Positions 11,217-21,078 of a DNA stretch of 64,000 bases are shown one piece after another. Where the stretch lies: positions 47,010,510-47,074,509 of the forward strand of contig CM055095.1 of assembly GCA_029204225.1 (NCBI GenBank), read 5' to 3'. A program made the position numbers and the translations under genes. The number at the start of each line of letters is the position of its first letter. The first letter of the stretch is position 1. The DNA comes from Diphasiastrum complanatum. Taxonomy: Eukaryota > Streptophyta > Lycopodiopsida > Lycopodiales > Lycopodiaceae. The notes beneath the pieces were generated by a model that was not told the DNA's origin, did no database searches, and saw only the letters and a list, made by a program, of their open reading frames with translations.

Positions 11217-12431
11217 TATCTCCTTCCTCAAATGTGAAATGTCCTCGTGAACATATCATCTTTATTTCGAGGATTATTCGAGAAACATTCTTGTTCGTCA
11301 TATTTTCGTTGAGGCGAAAAGATATTTCTTCGTGTATTTTGTCCTTTAGATGTTTGTTTGCCTTAGAGAATATGTGTCTTGCTGTTTCTTTAATTGAATA
11401 GGTTGTTTTGAGTTGATCTTTGAATTGCTGATGAAAACTGGAATCAAACTGCAAAACATCTTTAAGCTTCAAAAATTCAGCATCCCATAGAAACATTACC
11501 ACGACAAAGACACGAGTGAATATTCATGAATGATTCAGTTCTTCGTATAGCTTCTGAACAAGCTCCAAGTTCTGTTGAGCTTCAATCAAGAGCAAGTCTT
11601 CTTTTGATTTGGTATAGCGGCCAACTGGTAAGTTGCCGAATTCTTCTAACTTAACCGGGAGTAGTGTTCCATCGAACAGCTCCTGGGTTAACTTGGTATC
11701 TTCCTCTAAATCACTTTGTAGAGTGATTTCTTTACAGTAACAAGCTGAAAATCTAATAAAATTTCTTTTAACATAAAGATTCTAAACAAAAAATAATGTC
11801 TTTGCCACAAAGGTACCAAACTGCCAAAATGTATATGTATAGAATTGCTTATAACGGAATGACTTCCTTCGATCTTGCAAATTATGGCAAATCTTCGCAA
11901 AATATTCTGCAAGGTTTCGTTCCCAATCCACATAAAGACTGAATAATTCCAGATAAGCCATATTGATATTAATCAGCAGACCTGCATTGTCGAATGCACC
12001 TAAATCCGCAATAGCTTGTGGTTTGTACAACTGAAACTGCGACTTTCGCTTCCAAAAATGTCGCTTATTATCTTCGTTCCTCAAAAATTGAAATTCTTTG
12101 ATACGAATATATTTGAGAGCATACATAGCCGAAGAGCCTATGTATAACTCTGCCGATCCGAAAGGTATGACCTAGAATTTACCCTGGATTATGCCCCAGC
12201 AGAGACATCCTTTCTTCTCAATAGAGAGCTGGGCCACCATAACCAGAAAAAGTCGTCCTTCTCCCACGGTCGCTTCCAGTCGTTGAAGGCGATGCCTACT
12301 GTGCCTGAGAGCATCATGTAATTTACACGCCATTGCAACTCAATATTAAAGGCATGTGGACACCATTTCCAAAAGCGTTCAACAAATGCACGGAATCTGT
12401 CAACACATACCTTCGATTGATTTTGTCGCAT
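11212..12431 (-). pseudogene. Gypsy-1 ORF3 downstream coding segments
   Basis: Consecutive open segments continue from the coiled-coil ORF: 12431-12189 (RFWKWCPHAFNIELQWRVNY), 12126-11782 (YIRIKEFQFLRNEDNKRHFW), an interrupted stretch near 11700-11520 (ELFDGTLLPVKLEEFGNLPV) and 11502-11212. Together they look like one former protein with a globular, aromatic-rich C-terminal part of perhaps 380 residues. The final stop is made by the first bases of the 3' LTR, after the frame crosses the polypurine tract. No domain is recognised. Confidence 0.45.
11217..11230 (-). other. Gypsy-1 polypurine tract
   Basis: On the minus strand TGAGGAAGGAGATA directly precedes the 3' LTR start TGTGATG, as expected for plus-strand priming. 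The last ORF of the element reads through it. Confidence 0.8.
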
Positions 12432-13561
12432 TCGCTTTGGCTATGTAGATGTAGTTTCCAAATCTGAGTTTGCAACTCAGCAGCCAACTTCTGATCTTCC
12501 ATTTGTTGCTTTTGGTTCGACAGCTCTTGTTCGAGCTGGTCAATCTTCGCGACAGCCTCCAAGAATTCTGGATCGTCTGAGGCTCCGGTGCAGGCAGACA
12601 TAGCTTGGAGTTGCTGTGTGAGTTCATCAATTCGTAGAAGGGCCTGAAGATAGTCATCGTGTGCATCGGGCCCGTTGCAAGACGGGGTGACATCACTGGA
12701 GAGCTCCTTCAGCTCCGCCAACTCTTCCTCGACAAGGGCCTTCGCATCCTCGAGCGGTTGTAAAAACTCGACTCGAAAATTTTTGAGCATCTGGCCTTGG
12801 AGTTGGTTTAGCTTCGTGAGATTGACAGTGATTGACATTGCAGTGATACTTAGAGAAAAAACAGCTTCTACCTTTAATCTTGTCATTTGCTCCTCCTGTA
12901 GATGTTTCTGGAGTGCGACATTATGTTGATTTGCAGCCAAAAGTTGCTGCTTCAAAGAATTATTTTGAGTCTGAAAATTGTCAGACTTGGCCTGAATCGC
13001 CTTATTGGTCTGCTTCAAAGAATCATCTTCCTTTATTAAAGTCTGAAACTGTGTTTCGAGAGAACGATGTTGTTCGATCAGCTTCATGTTGTCTGATTTG
13101 AGCGAATCGATATTCACGAAGGACTTCTTCAGAGAGTCTAGTGATTTCCTCTCTGAGGTAATAAGCTGCATCGTGAGTTGACGGTGGTACTTGTCAAACT
13201 CATATACTTCAGCCACTAGGTTCTTGGCTTTCTCTGTCATGGATTGATACCACTGGGGCTGGTCGTCTGGTTCTTCTTCATCTGCCACAGGTGCCCCAGT
13301 GTTGCCTTCAACAACTATTCGTCCTTTGTCTGATGTATCAGACTGGGTTGCGTCATCCTCAAAGGTGGATGCGCTCTGCGGCTTCGAAGATGCTGGCTTT
13401 GAAGAATCAGCAGCAGTAGCAGCTCCATCAGTTTCCATTGCCACAACTTCACTCTCCATAGCAATGGTGGATGCTACTTCGATTGTTGGTGTAGCATCGA
13501 TTGGAACCGGAATAGGTACAAAAATAAGGCTGGAAAGATCAATTGGCTTGAGAGCCAACAT
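12323..13561 (-). CDS. Gypsy-1 ORF3, coiled-coil protein
   Basis: This open frame of 412 codons starts at 13561 (MLALKPIDLSSLIFVPIPVP) just inside the integrase C-terminus. Residues 1-110 are Ala/Ser/acidic and low in structure. Residues about 120-240 and 275-390 are rich in Leu/Gln/Glu/Lys with heptad-like spacing (LKSDNMKLIEQHRSLETQFQ), indicating long coiled coils. I see no signal peptide or clear membrane span, so an envelope role is not supported. The position after integrase in sense orientation is where Athila/Tat-type elements may carry extra ORFs. It is the only long intact gene of Gypsy-1. The reading shifts near 12420, where the next segment continues in another frame. I recognise no family, and its role is unknown. 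Confidence 0.6.
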   Translation of the reverse strand: MLALKPIDLSSLIFVPIPVPIDATPTIEVASTIAMESEVVAMETDGAATAADSSKPASSKPQSASTFEDDATQSDTSDKGRIVVEGNTGAPVADEEEPDDQPQWYQSMTEKAKNLVAEVYEFDKYHRQLTMQLITSERKSLDSLKKSFVNIDSLKSDNMKLIEQHRSLETQFQTLIKEDDSLKQTNKAIQAKSDNFQTQNNSLKQQLLAANQHNVALQKHLQEEQMTRLKVEAVFSLSITAMSITVNLTKLNQLQGQMLKNFRVEFLQPLEDAKALVEEELAELKELSSDVTPSCNGPDAHDDYLQALLRIDELTQQLQAMSACTGASDDPEFLEAVAKIDQLEQELSNQKQQMEDQKLAAELQTQIWKLHLHSQSECDKINRRYVLTDSVHLLNAFGNGVHMPLILSCNGV

Positions 13562-14439
13562 CCTTCTTCAGCTAGTTCTTCAATATTAGTCAACCTTTCG
13601 TTTATACATTCTACATCTGTTCGTTGAGCTTGAATACGAAAGGTTTTCACCTCAAATTCAATTGGCAAAATAGGATGCATACCATATGTAGGAAGATAAG
13701 GTGTCTGTTTCATCGTGATTTTCTCTATGTTGCGATAAGCCCAGAGAACTGATGGTAGTTTCTGATCCCAATCCGTTGCATGTGCAATAGTAATTTTAGT
13801 CAGGATCTTACATAAGATTCCATTAGCTCTTTTTGTCAACCCATTTGCTTCTGGATTTTACGGTGTAGTTTTTTTGTGTTTGATTAGAAAATAGGTTGTC
13901 AGCAACCATATCGTATCATTTAAAAAATGTGTTTGGTCATTTACTAGTTCAAGTGGACAATCATATCTTGTGATTATACTTTTGAATAAGAACGTCGCAA
14001 TAGTTTTCGCATCGTTTCGTCTCGTCGTCTCTGCTTCAATGTTCTTGGTAGCATAATCCGTGACAACTTAAATATAACGACATTTCGTATGTCGGGTAAC
14101 AGGTTTGATTGGACCGACAAAGTCAATCCCCAACTTCTCAAATGGTGCAAGAGGCAGAATTGGTGTCAACGGCCAATTCATTGCTTTTGTAGGCTTACCA
14201 GATCTCTGGCATGGATCACATGAACGAATAAAATTTGATACATCCTTGAACATGGTTGGCCACCAATACTTGGTAGTCAATATCTTATTAACTGTATACT
14301 TCAAAGCAAAATGTCCACCAACATCTTCTGAGTGTAAGGCTTTAACGACCATTTTTAATGTCTTCAGTTTCGAGACATCTTCGTAGTTGATGGTCAACAC
14401 CAAGCTTGTACAAAGCATTGTTAATAATTGTATAAGGTG
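13474..14439 (-). pseudogene. Gypsy-1 integrase, catalytic Glu replaced
   Basis: The HHCC-type N-terminus (GGHFALKYTVNKIL, CDPCQRSGK) is followed by the core with both Asp residues (LGIDFVGPI and ELVNDQTHF). The Glu motif, usually NGQVE-like, reads NGLTKRANG, so Glu appears as Lys. Stops fall near 14068 and 13860. The C-terminal part (YGMHPILPIEFEVKTFRIQA) is a gypsy integrase tail, and its frame overlaps the start of ORF3 by 88 nt. Confidence 0.85.
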
Positions 14440-15079
14440 CTACCTTATATTGAAAAACAGTCTTTTGCTCCAAAAAGTAACCATCCGGATATATCTGATC
14501 CTTAAGATAAGTAATAATATCAGAATTTGTAGATGAAATCTTGAATAAATGTTCTTTAGAAAAATCAACATTGATAGGGTTTTCAATTTTTCCGATGCTG
14601 AGTCGCGATAGATAATCAACATTCGTATGATATTTTCCTTGACGAAGCTCTACTTGATAAGTTAATTCCTACAGAAGTAGAATCCATCGAGCAATTCGTC
14701 CTGATAGATCTGGTTTATTTACAAGATACTTAAGAGCATAATGATCCACATGAAAAATAAATGCATATTCCAGCAAATAATGCCGAAATTTTTTAACAGT
14801 GAAAATCATGCCAAGTGCTTCCCTTTCTGTAGCTGAATAATTCTTTTCTGATGCACCGAGCTATCGACTTGTAAATGCAGAAACATCCACATAACTATGA
14901 AATAAAATAGCCCAGTTGGGTGGTCTCATAATAGGAACATTGATCAACCTTTGCTTAAGATCTTTGAATGCTTTTTGCTGTTCATTCGTCCACAAGTATT
15001 CCACTTGTTTCTTCAGTAGATGTGTAAGAGACAGCAATAGAAGCATGATTTTGAATAAATCTTCTGTAATAGCCAACAT
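14440..15079 (-). pseudogene. Gypsy-1 RNase H
   Basis: RNase H motifs are YVDVSAF (first Asp), NYSATEREALGMIF (Glu) and FHVDHYALKYLVNKPDLSGR. A stop follows TSR at 14861 and another lies near 14670. The segment leads into the integrase zinc-binding region. Confidence 0.8.
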
Positions 15080-16025
15080 GTCCTAAGAAAGCTTTTAGTT
15101 CACGTAAATTGGTTGGTATATGGAGATTCTTTATAAGCTCGACTTTATCTTTGTCGACTTCTATTCCTTTGTTAGATATTCTATGTCCGAGCAATATTCC
15201 TTCTTTCATACCAAAAGAACATTTCTCTGGATGAAGAGATAAACAAGTATTTCGACACCGTTGCAATGTTAATTTCAGCTTCTACAGGTGTGTCTTTATA
15301 TCACTGTATACACAAAAATCATCAATAAATATTTCGAGAAAAGTTCTCAAGAAGGCAGCGAAAATTAATATCATGATTTGCTGAAAAGTCGCTGGAGCGT
15401 TACAAAGACCAAAAGGCATTTTGTTGTAGGCATAAGTGCCCCAATCCGTAGTGAATGTGGTCTTTGAATGATCCTCCTTTCGCACTCCAACCTGATTATA
15501 TCCAGAAAAGCCGTCACAGAAACTGTAACGCTCTTGACCAACAACCTGATCTAGGATGGAATCAGTGAAAGGCAGAGGATGATGGTCCTTCCTTGTGGCA
15601 ACATTGAGTTTGCGGAAATCCTGACATATTCGTATTTTGCCAGCCTTCTTCTTTGGGACGACAACAATGGGTGAAACCCATTCACTACTTAAGACGAGAT
15701 AGATTATACCTACCTTAAGGTGCTTGTTAAGTTCGTCCTTAACCATGAGAGAGTACTTAGTATTGAGACGATACTGTTTCTGTCAAATAGGTACAACATC
15801 TTCCTTAAGATCAATTTGGTGCTCTCCGAATTCTACAGGTATACCCTTCAAATCATCAAGCGACCAGACAAGAACATCTTGATACTCCTTCAATAGTTCA
15901 GTGAATTCCACTAACTCCGATTCTCCAAGTGACTTTGAAACATGCACAAATCTGCCAGGTGCAAGTTCAATCAGTTCAGCAGAATCTAGTAAAATGATAC
16001 CTTCTGTCATACTAGCCTTGGTATG
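14982..16025 (-). pseudogene. Gypsy-1 reverse transcriptase
   Basis: The pre-RT motif (WSLDDLKGIPVEFGEHQIDL) is at about 15870-15810. RT proper at 15746-15282 shows SPIVVVPKKKAGKIRICQDF, FCDGFSGYNQV, MPFGLCNAPATFQ and the catalytic FIDDF. The thumb part at 15266-14982 includes LGHRISNKGIEVDKDKVELI. Stops at about 15781 and 15280 separate the segments. The catalytic Asp pair is intact. Confidence 0.87.
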
Positions 16026-16638
16026 TGTGAAAGATTCAACTAGTTTCATCACATTTTGCAGTATTTTCATATTTGGCATATTGAGGCCAAAACTTGTTTT
16101 AGGCTTAGAGGTTGACTTTTCAAAGTTCAATAGTCTAAATGTCATTTGAATAAACACTTTTTGAAAGTGTGGGAAAGATAGAATGCGAGTTTGAGTAGAT
16201 TCAATTTGAATAAGTTGGGTACATTGAATCTAGACCCAAAATTGGTAGGGTTAGCATTTTGGTGGGAAAGCCAAGTAGCCAAATAGGGTTTGGACCTGCT
16301 ATAAAAGGATGTAACTCGTGGAGAGATTCATCTTCTCTCTTCTCTATCTCATTTCATGCTTATACATGGTTCTCTTGGGTCGTTCTACTATCCATTGGTG
16401 CACTATCTTGGTGATTGCTTGCAATTCTATGTGTAGAATGATCTATATTTGTTATTTTTGGATCCACACATGTGAAATACAGTAGCTTGCTGGTTTTGTA
16501 CGGACAGCAACAATACATAATCATTTCATTCAAGTTTGATCAAGTTCTATTAGTGTTTGCATCTCACATTGTGTGTAGATGCTGATTTTTCTACATTGGT
16601 AGAATTCGTAGTGTATTTCTCTTTCTAACCAAAGATCA
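16026..16638 (+). repeat. Foreign copia LTR (Copia-9 family) inside Gypsy-1
   Basis: The stretch begins TGTGAAAGATT and ends CCAAAGATCA. It matches, in opposite orientation, the LTR at 40639-41251, with the same 613-bp length by these ends. A TATAAAAG box is at 16300-16307. No internal region accompanies it, so it is a solo LTR. No clear 5-bp target duplication flanks it (GTATG left, TTCAA right). It interrupts the Gypsy-1 pol region between protease and RT. Confidence 0.85.
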
Positions 16639-16906
16639 TTCAAGTAGATTGGATCTCAAGGATCTGAAATCTTTCACAGTATGGCCATGAATTTCGCGCA
16701 TGGTTGACTCCGCAGATGTTTTCTTGTCGTCAACCTGGTTCTTGTTATCGAATTCGTGTTCAGATTCATCACTCAAATCGTCAGACTCTTTCGAGTTCAT
16801 GTCTGCAATGTTAAATTCTTCATACAAAACATCCGCTTCAGCATCGCAGACATCGAAGAATTCTTCGTCATCAGACAAAGCAGTTTCACCTTCATATTTG
16901 TCATGA
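16636..16906 (-). pseudogene. Gypsy-1 acidic protease-RT linker
   Basis: This is an 80-codon open segment rich in Asp/Glu/Ser (MSDDEEFFDVCDAEADVLYE), placed between protease and RT. It ends exactly where the foreign 613-bp LTR begins. It has no recognised domain. Confidence 0.55.
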
Positions 16907-17954
16907 CTCTAGGTTATGATTTGTTCTGCTGGCTTACCTCGGTTATTGGTCTCACTAGTCTGAAATCTCAGCTCTCTGGATTTCCAATGTACACTTGCGT
17001 TTGATTGATAAAGCCAAGGTCATCCAATCAGCACAGAATAGGATGACAAACCAAGTGGTTTGATAACAATGAAATTCATTGTGAATGGCCTGGCTTGAAT
17101 GTAGACAGTGACATCCTTCAGTTCTTCAACAAGTCTTTGTCATGTCGAATCAACTAACTTGATGTTTTGTTGTGTCGGTTGAATGTCAGTCAGTCCCAGA
17201 GCATAAGCTATGTCTTCTCTTATTATATTTGCACTGGAACCAGAGTCATTTGGCACTTTTTCAATCAGGCATCCTGCAATGGTAATATCAATCTCAGGTG
17301 CACCGAGATCACCTAAATGATAGACAAAACACTAGCATCTAGCAGAGAAACTTTTTTCTTCTTTTTGGGCACAGAAAGGCCTTTCAGTTGCTTTCTATAA
17401 TAAGTGTTATTTGCCAACAACTATTCAAAAGTAATGTTCGGACGAAGGGATCCAATATCAGTAATGTCATATTCTTTCGTCTTCGATTTCGAGGTTGGTT
17501 TATCGATAACAACACTAGACAATTTCGTCTTCGTGATTTCTTTGTCCTCTTCCTTGAAAGTGACCACCTTTTCTATAGCAGCTGTCTGAAGTTCAACGTT
17601 GATAATTTCCTTTGCTTCTATCGAGATATCTTTTGCAAATAACTTCGCAGCATTGTGATCATAGTAAAGGTCATCTTTGAGATCTTCTTTAGTCGTAGAT
17701 TTGTTCATTGTTTTGCTAAAGGATTTATTCTTCGAGGATTTTCTGCGCTTTGTCGAAGACTTTTGATCAGGTTTCGAGGAGCTTTTGCTTCTCGTTGTGA
17801 CTTTAAATAATTTATCCACGTCACTTGGCCAGGACTGATCTTCTGATTTTGCCAGTTTTCCTTCAATAACATCAATTCTCTGCACAACAACATCAGTCAC
17901 AGCTTTTGCTTTCGTGTTTGCAACAACTGTTGTTATTACATACTGATATTTGGG
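16900..17954 (-). pseudogene. Gypsy-1 linker and aspartic protease
   Basis: A lysine/serine-rich 159-codon open stretch (17900-17421) in the gag frame forms a linker. The protease follows, broken by stops. Its catalytic motif reads NDSGSSANII at about 17245-17215 and its C-terminal flap/helix motif reads VLIGWPWL near 17020. The PR-like core is therefore readable but not open. Confidence 0.7.
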
Positions 17955-19346
17955 TCACGGCTTCTGCGGCTGAGGGCAATCATGATACTTGTGGCCAGGC
18001 TCTCTACAATTTGAGCATAATGCTACATAACCAATCGGCTTTTGCGGTTGAGGACAGTCAGGAGAAAAATGTCTCGGCTCTCCACAGTTGTAGCAGTTGT
18101 CCAAAATTGGTTTAGTCGCGGTTTGAAACTTCGCTGGTCCAACAAATTCAGGAGGATTATGTCTTCTTGGTGCGAACTTGGGTCTGCCCTGCTGGGCTGA
18201 TGCTGTAGTACCCTGTACATAGTTAGTAGTCGCATCATTTTGAAAAATAAAAAGTACCTCATGGGCAGGATCTTCAATGTATTTGACATTCATAGTAGTG
18301 CAGTCTTCCTTAGTGTGTCCAGAAGTTTCACATTTTGTACACCACATTCCTAAATTGGAAGAAGACGCTTTTGGTCTTTTATCTGCAACTTCAAAGATCT
18401 GCACTTTCAAGTCATTAAACTTTTTATTAAGGTCAGCCATATTACTCTTCCAAAGCTTTTCAACTTTGGAAGTTGATGACTTATCCTCGATAACTTTTGT
18501 GTCGTCCTTTCGTTTAGTTCGTCGTTTATTCTTTCTCTCCCCTTTGTCAGCTTCTGATTATGATGAATCGCTGTTTTCAGATTCTGAGCTTGAAGAACTG
18601 GTACTTGAATCAGAATCAAAATCTTCATCGTTGTCACTAGAATCAGTCTTCGACTTTTGAGATTTCTTCATCGATCCTTGCTTTTGTGCTAGTTTTGAGG
18701 TCTCAAAATTTTTGGCACTAGCTATTACTGCTGCTAAGGAGGTCATGTCCCCTTGTCTGCAATACCGATCAAACTTTGGTGGTAACCCAGCCAAAAACCA
18801 TTCGATCTGCATATCTACGGGATATATACCGGTTAGTTTTCCTATGAGATTTTTAACCTTACGTGTATATTTGCGAAGGGATTTTTTACTCTTCTTCTGA
18901 ACATCGTTTAGACGTCCAAGAATTCTAGATCTGTAACCAATCTCTCCGAACTGGTTCAGAAATACATCTTTCAGCAAGTACCAGGTTCCTACGCGACCTG
19001 GTTCAATTTGACTGTACCATATGTGCGCCTGCTTTCTTAGCAGACCAGGGAAAATTCGTAGTTTGTCTATGTCAGTTCCCTCGTTATTCGCGTTAGTGAT
19101 TGACTCAAATTGTGAGACATAGCTATCTGCATCATCGGAAGAAGTCCCTTTCAAATAGTTGTATTTAATTTTAGAGATAGAAGTGAAACGTGCAGCAAGA
19201 CCCTCCATACCAAAGCTAATTAGGAGTTCAAGTAACTGGGCAGTGATTTCGTCTAGATTTCTTCGACTAGTATTCTCACTTTGTCTTCGTAAAAATTCCT
19301 CTCTAAGCTTACGACATCATTCTAATCTGGATTCTCTATCTGACAT
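17955..19346 (-). pseudogene. Gypsy-1 gag with three zinc knuckles
   Basis: The likely start is 19346 (MSDRESRLE), followed after nine codons by an in-frame TGA. The main open stretch of 217 codons starts at 19208 and holds the capsid region (AHIWYSQIEPGRVGTWYLLK). An in-frame TAA at 18558 separates it from the nucleocapsid stretch to 17955. That stretch has three CX2CX4HX4C-like knuckles: CTKCETSGHTKEDC, CYNCGEPRHFSPDC and CSNCREPGHKYHDC. All segments are in one frame, so only stops, not shifts, break it. Confidence 0.87.
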
Positions 19347-19397
19347 ACACTAGATATGGAAATGGATTTGTCAGATTTCTAGTAACTTTCCTAAACT

Positions 19398-19416
19398 ATC
19401 CCCGGCAACGGCGCCA
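19398..19416 (-). other. Gypsy-1 primer-binding site, tRNA-Asp
   Basis: The plus strand ATCCCCGGCAACGGCGCCA equals the 3' end of plant tRNA-Asp including CCA, so the minus strand is its complement over 19 nt. It lies 12 nt inside the LTR. tRNA-Asp priming is known from Athila/Tat-type plant elements. Confidence 0.88.
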
Positions 19417-19428
19417 AAATATGGTATA

Positions 19429-20690
19429 TGTTGTACTATACCGACAGGATTAATATAGATTTTAGAGTAAATAATGTCGTTCCCACGGAGGATAGCATTA
19501 GAAAGTTATGTTTTTGGTACAACTATGGCAAGTGGTTTCGAGTGTTATTCTGGTTGTCGACAGACATTAAAAAGTAACCAGTATTACTTATGTTTGGGAT
19601 GGGTAATGTTAATAAATTCAGAACAACAATCTGGCCTCTATCGAATTGAATGAAGTGCGTTCTACAGATGAGATGTTATCAGAGTAGTACAATAGTACTA
19701 CACTCTGGCTGATTAAGGTGTCAACAGAGAATCGAGAATTGTTCGATGTATTTGTGACTGCGCAGACAATTAATTAATTGCGTTGGCGAACTATTTGTTT
19801 CTAGACAGAAGTCCTCAACATCTAAAGCCCAAATCAATGGTTAAAGAACACGAAGCGTTTTAGAATGCGTTAGAAACTTATGTCAATGCCAATCAGGAAA
19901 ACAGATCAGAGACTTAATTCTTCGGATAGGGACTGTTATCTCATGTGTATACATACAACTTTATTCAATGATTGTGCTAGACTATAACAAAGATAGCCAT
20001 TATTCAAGTGCCAAAAAGAAAGTATTCGCGATAGATGAATAAGATGGTTTAAAGACAATTCTTTAGAGCATGCTTTACGGAAACACAACAAAGGACTGTA
20101 ATGCACTAGAGCGTATGTTTGATCAGAGAGTAATTCATGAAATGCGTTAGAGATTGTTAGCAGACTCAAGATCACTCACACTCAACAGTCCAGAGAACAG
20201 AGATAAGAGAGAATAACTCACAGAACTCTATTTGCTTCTTCAATCTCTTACATAAGCATAAACTCTTCTCTCTCGATGATCGAGACCGAAGTGTGAGATC
20301 AATATATGTTCTACGGGGCGAACAAACACACCTCTAAAACAACAGGTGCGGTGCTCCCGCGAAAGGGTCTAGTTAACAATTAGACTAAAAATACGTTAAC
20401 TATACCATAGGAGGTATACATAACTATGAGTTAAAGTTACTCTAGTTTATCATGTCTTTTTGTATCTACTCGTTTCGTATGGACGACCTAGTAAAGGTTG
20501 TCTAAGACAATGTCTTTTTCTTTTAAAGGTCTTGCCCTTAATTACAAGACAATTACTTAGGAGATATATTCTTGAAAAATGACTTAGGCCTCTTCATGAT
20601 CTATATTTAACCAGCTCATATCTTTATTTTCGAGTATATCATGCCATATTTATGTTGAAATTCAATATTTAACATTTTCGTGGCATCACA
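19429..20690 (-). repeat. Gypsy-1 5' LTR
   Basis: It starts TGTTGTACTATACC and ends GGCATCACA on the plus strand, followed by TCCTC. It is the partner of 9954-11216. Confidence 0.95.
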
Positions 20691-20701
20691 TCCTCCTTAA
20701 A
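20691..20701 (-). other. Copia-4 polypurine tract, split by Gypsy-1
   Basis: The plus-strand pyrimidine run CTCCTCCTTAAAA next to the 3' LTR would be the polypurine tract. Its first part is at 9948-9953 and the rest at 20691-20701. The TCCTC inside it was duplicated on Gypsy-1 insertion. Confidence 0.8.
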
Positions 20702-20703
20702 AT

Positions 20704-21078
20704 TTATGTTCCTATCAACATAGACCTCAAAATTTGGCCAAGGTTAGACCTCATCTTCATAAACACATTCTTGAGTAGAGGTTTGGTGAGAAGATCTGCA
20801 ACACAATCTGAAGATGAAACATCCTCCAATGAGATCTCTCTTCCAATGACTTTTTCTCTTACAAAATGATGAGCCACTTCAATATGCTTGCTCCTTGCAT
20901 GAAAGACTGGATTATTTGCAAGAGCCTGAGCAGAAATGCTATAATTCTTGAAAATTGGTAAATCTTCATCTGCATAACACTTTAGCTCCAAAAGTAGCCT
21001 TTTAATCCATAAAACCTCCTTTGTTGTGGTTGTAAGAGTTTTGTATTCAGCTTCACAAGATGATAAGGAAATAGTTGC
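20704..21078 (-). pseudogene. Copia-4 RNase H C-terminus
   Basis: After the stop at 21079 the RNase H continues with NPVFHARSKHIEVAHHFVRE and VADLLTKPL, ending at 20704 just before the polypurine tract. This is the normal C-terminal end of a copia polyprotein. Confidence 0.85.

Larger units (their letters stand above)
9954..20690 (-). mobile_element. Gypsy-1, full-length Ty3/gypsy with extra ORF
   Basis: The LTRs at 9954-11216 (1263 bp) and 19429-20690 (1262 bp) begin TGT and end ACA. The perfect 5-bp target duplication TCCTC is at 9949-9953 and 20691-20695. The tRNA-Asp primer site, RT and integrase type, long LTRs and an extra region after integrase fit the Athila/Tat branch of plant gypsy elements. 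The order on the minus strand is gag, PR, RT, RNase H, IN, ORF3. About a dozen differences in the first 250 aligned LTR bases suggest moderate age. Gag-pol has several stops. Confidence 0.95.

Noticed and set aside
11212-13474. Reading Gypsy-1 ORF3 as a viral-type envelope
   Set aside because: No signal peptide, membrane anchor or glycoprotein-like cysteine pattern is visible; the main part is coiled coil.
12675-13589. Plus-strand ORFs (84, 73 and 96 codons) opposite ORF3
   Set aside because: They are antisense shadows of the biased coiled-coil coding frame, with no domain of their own.
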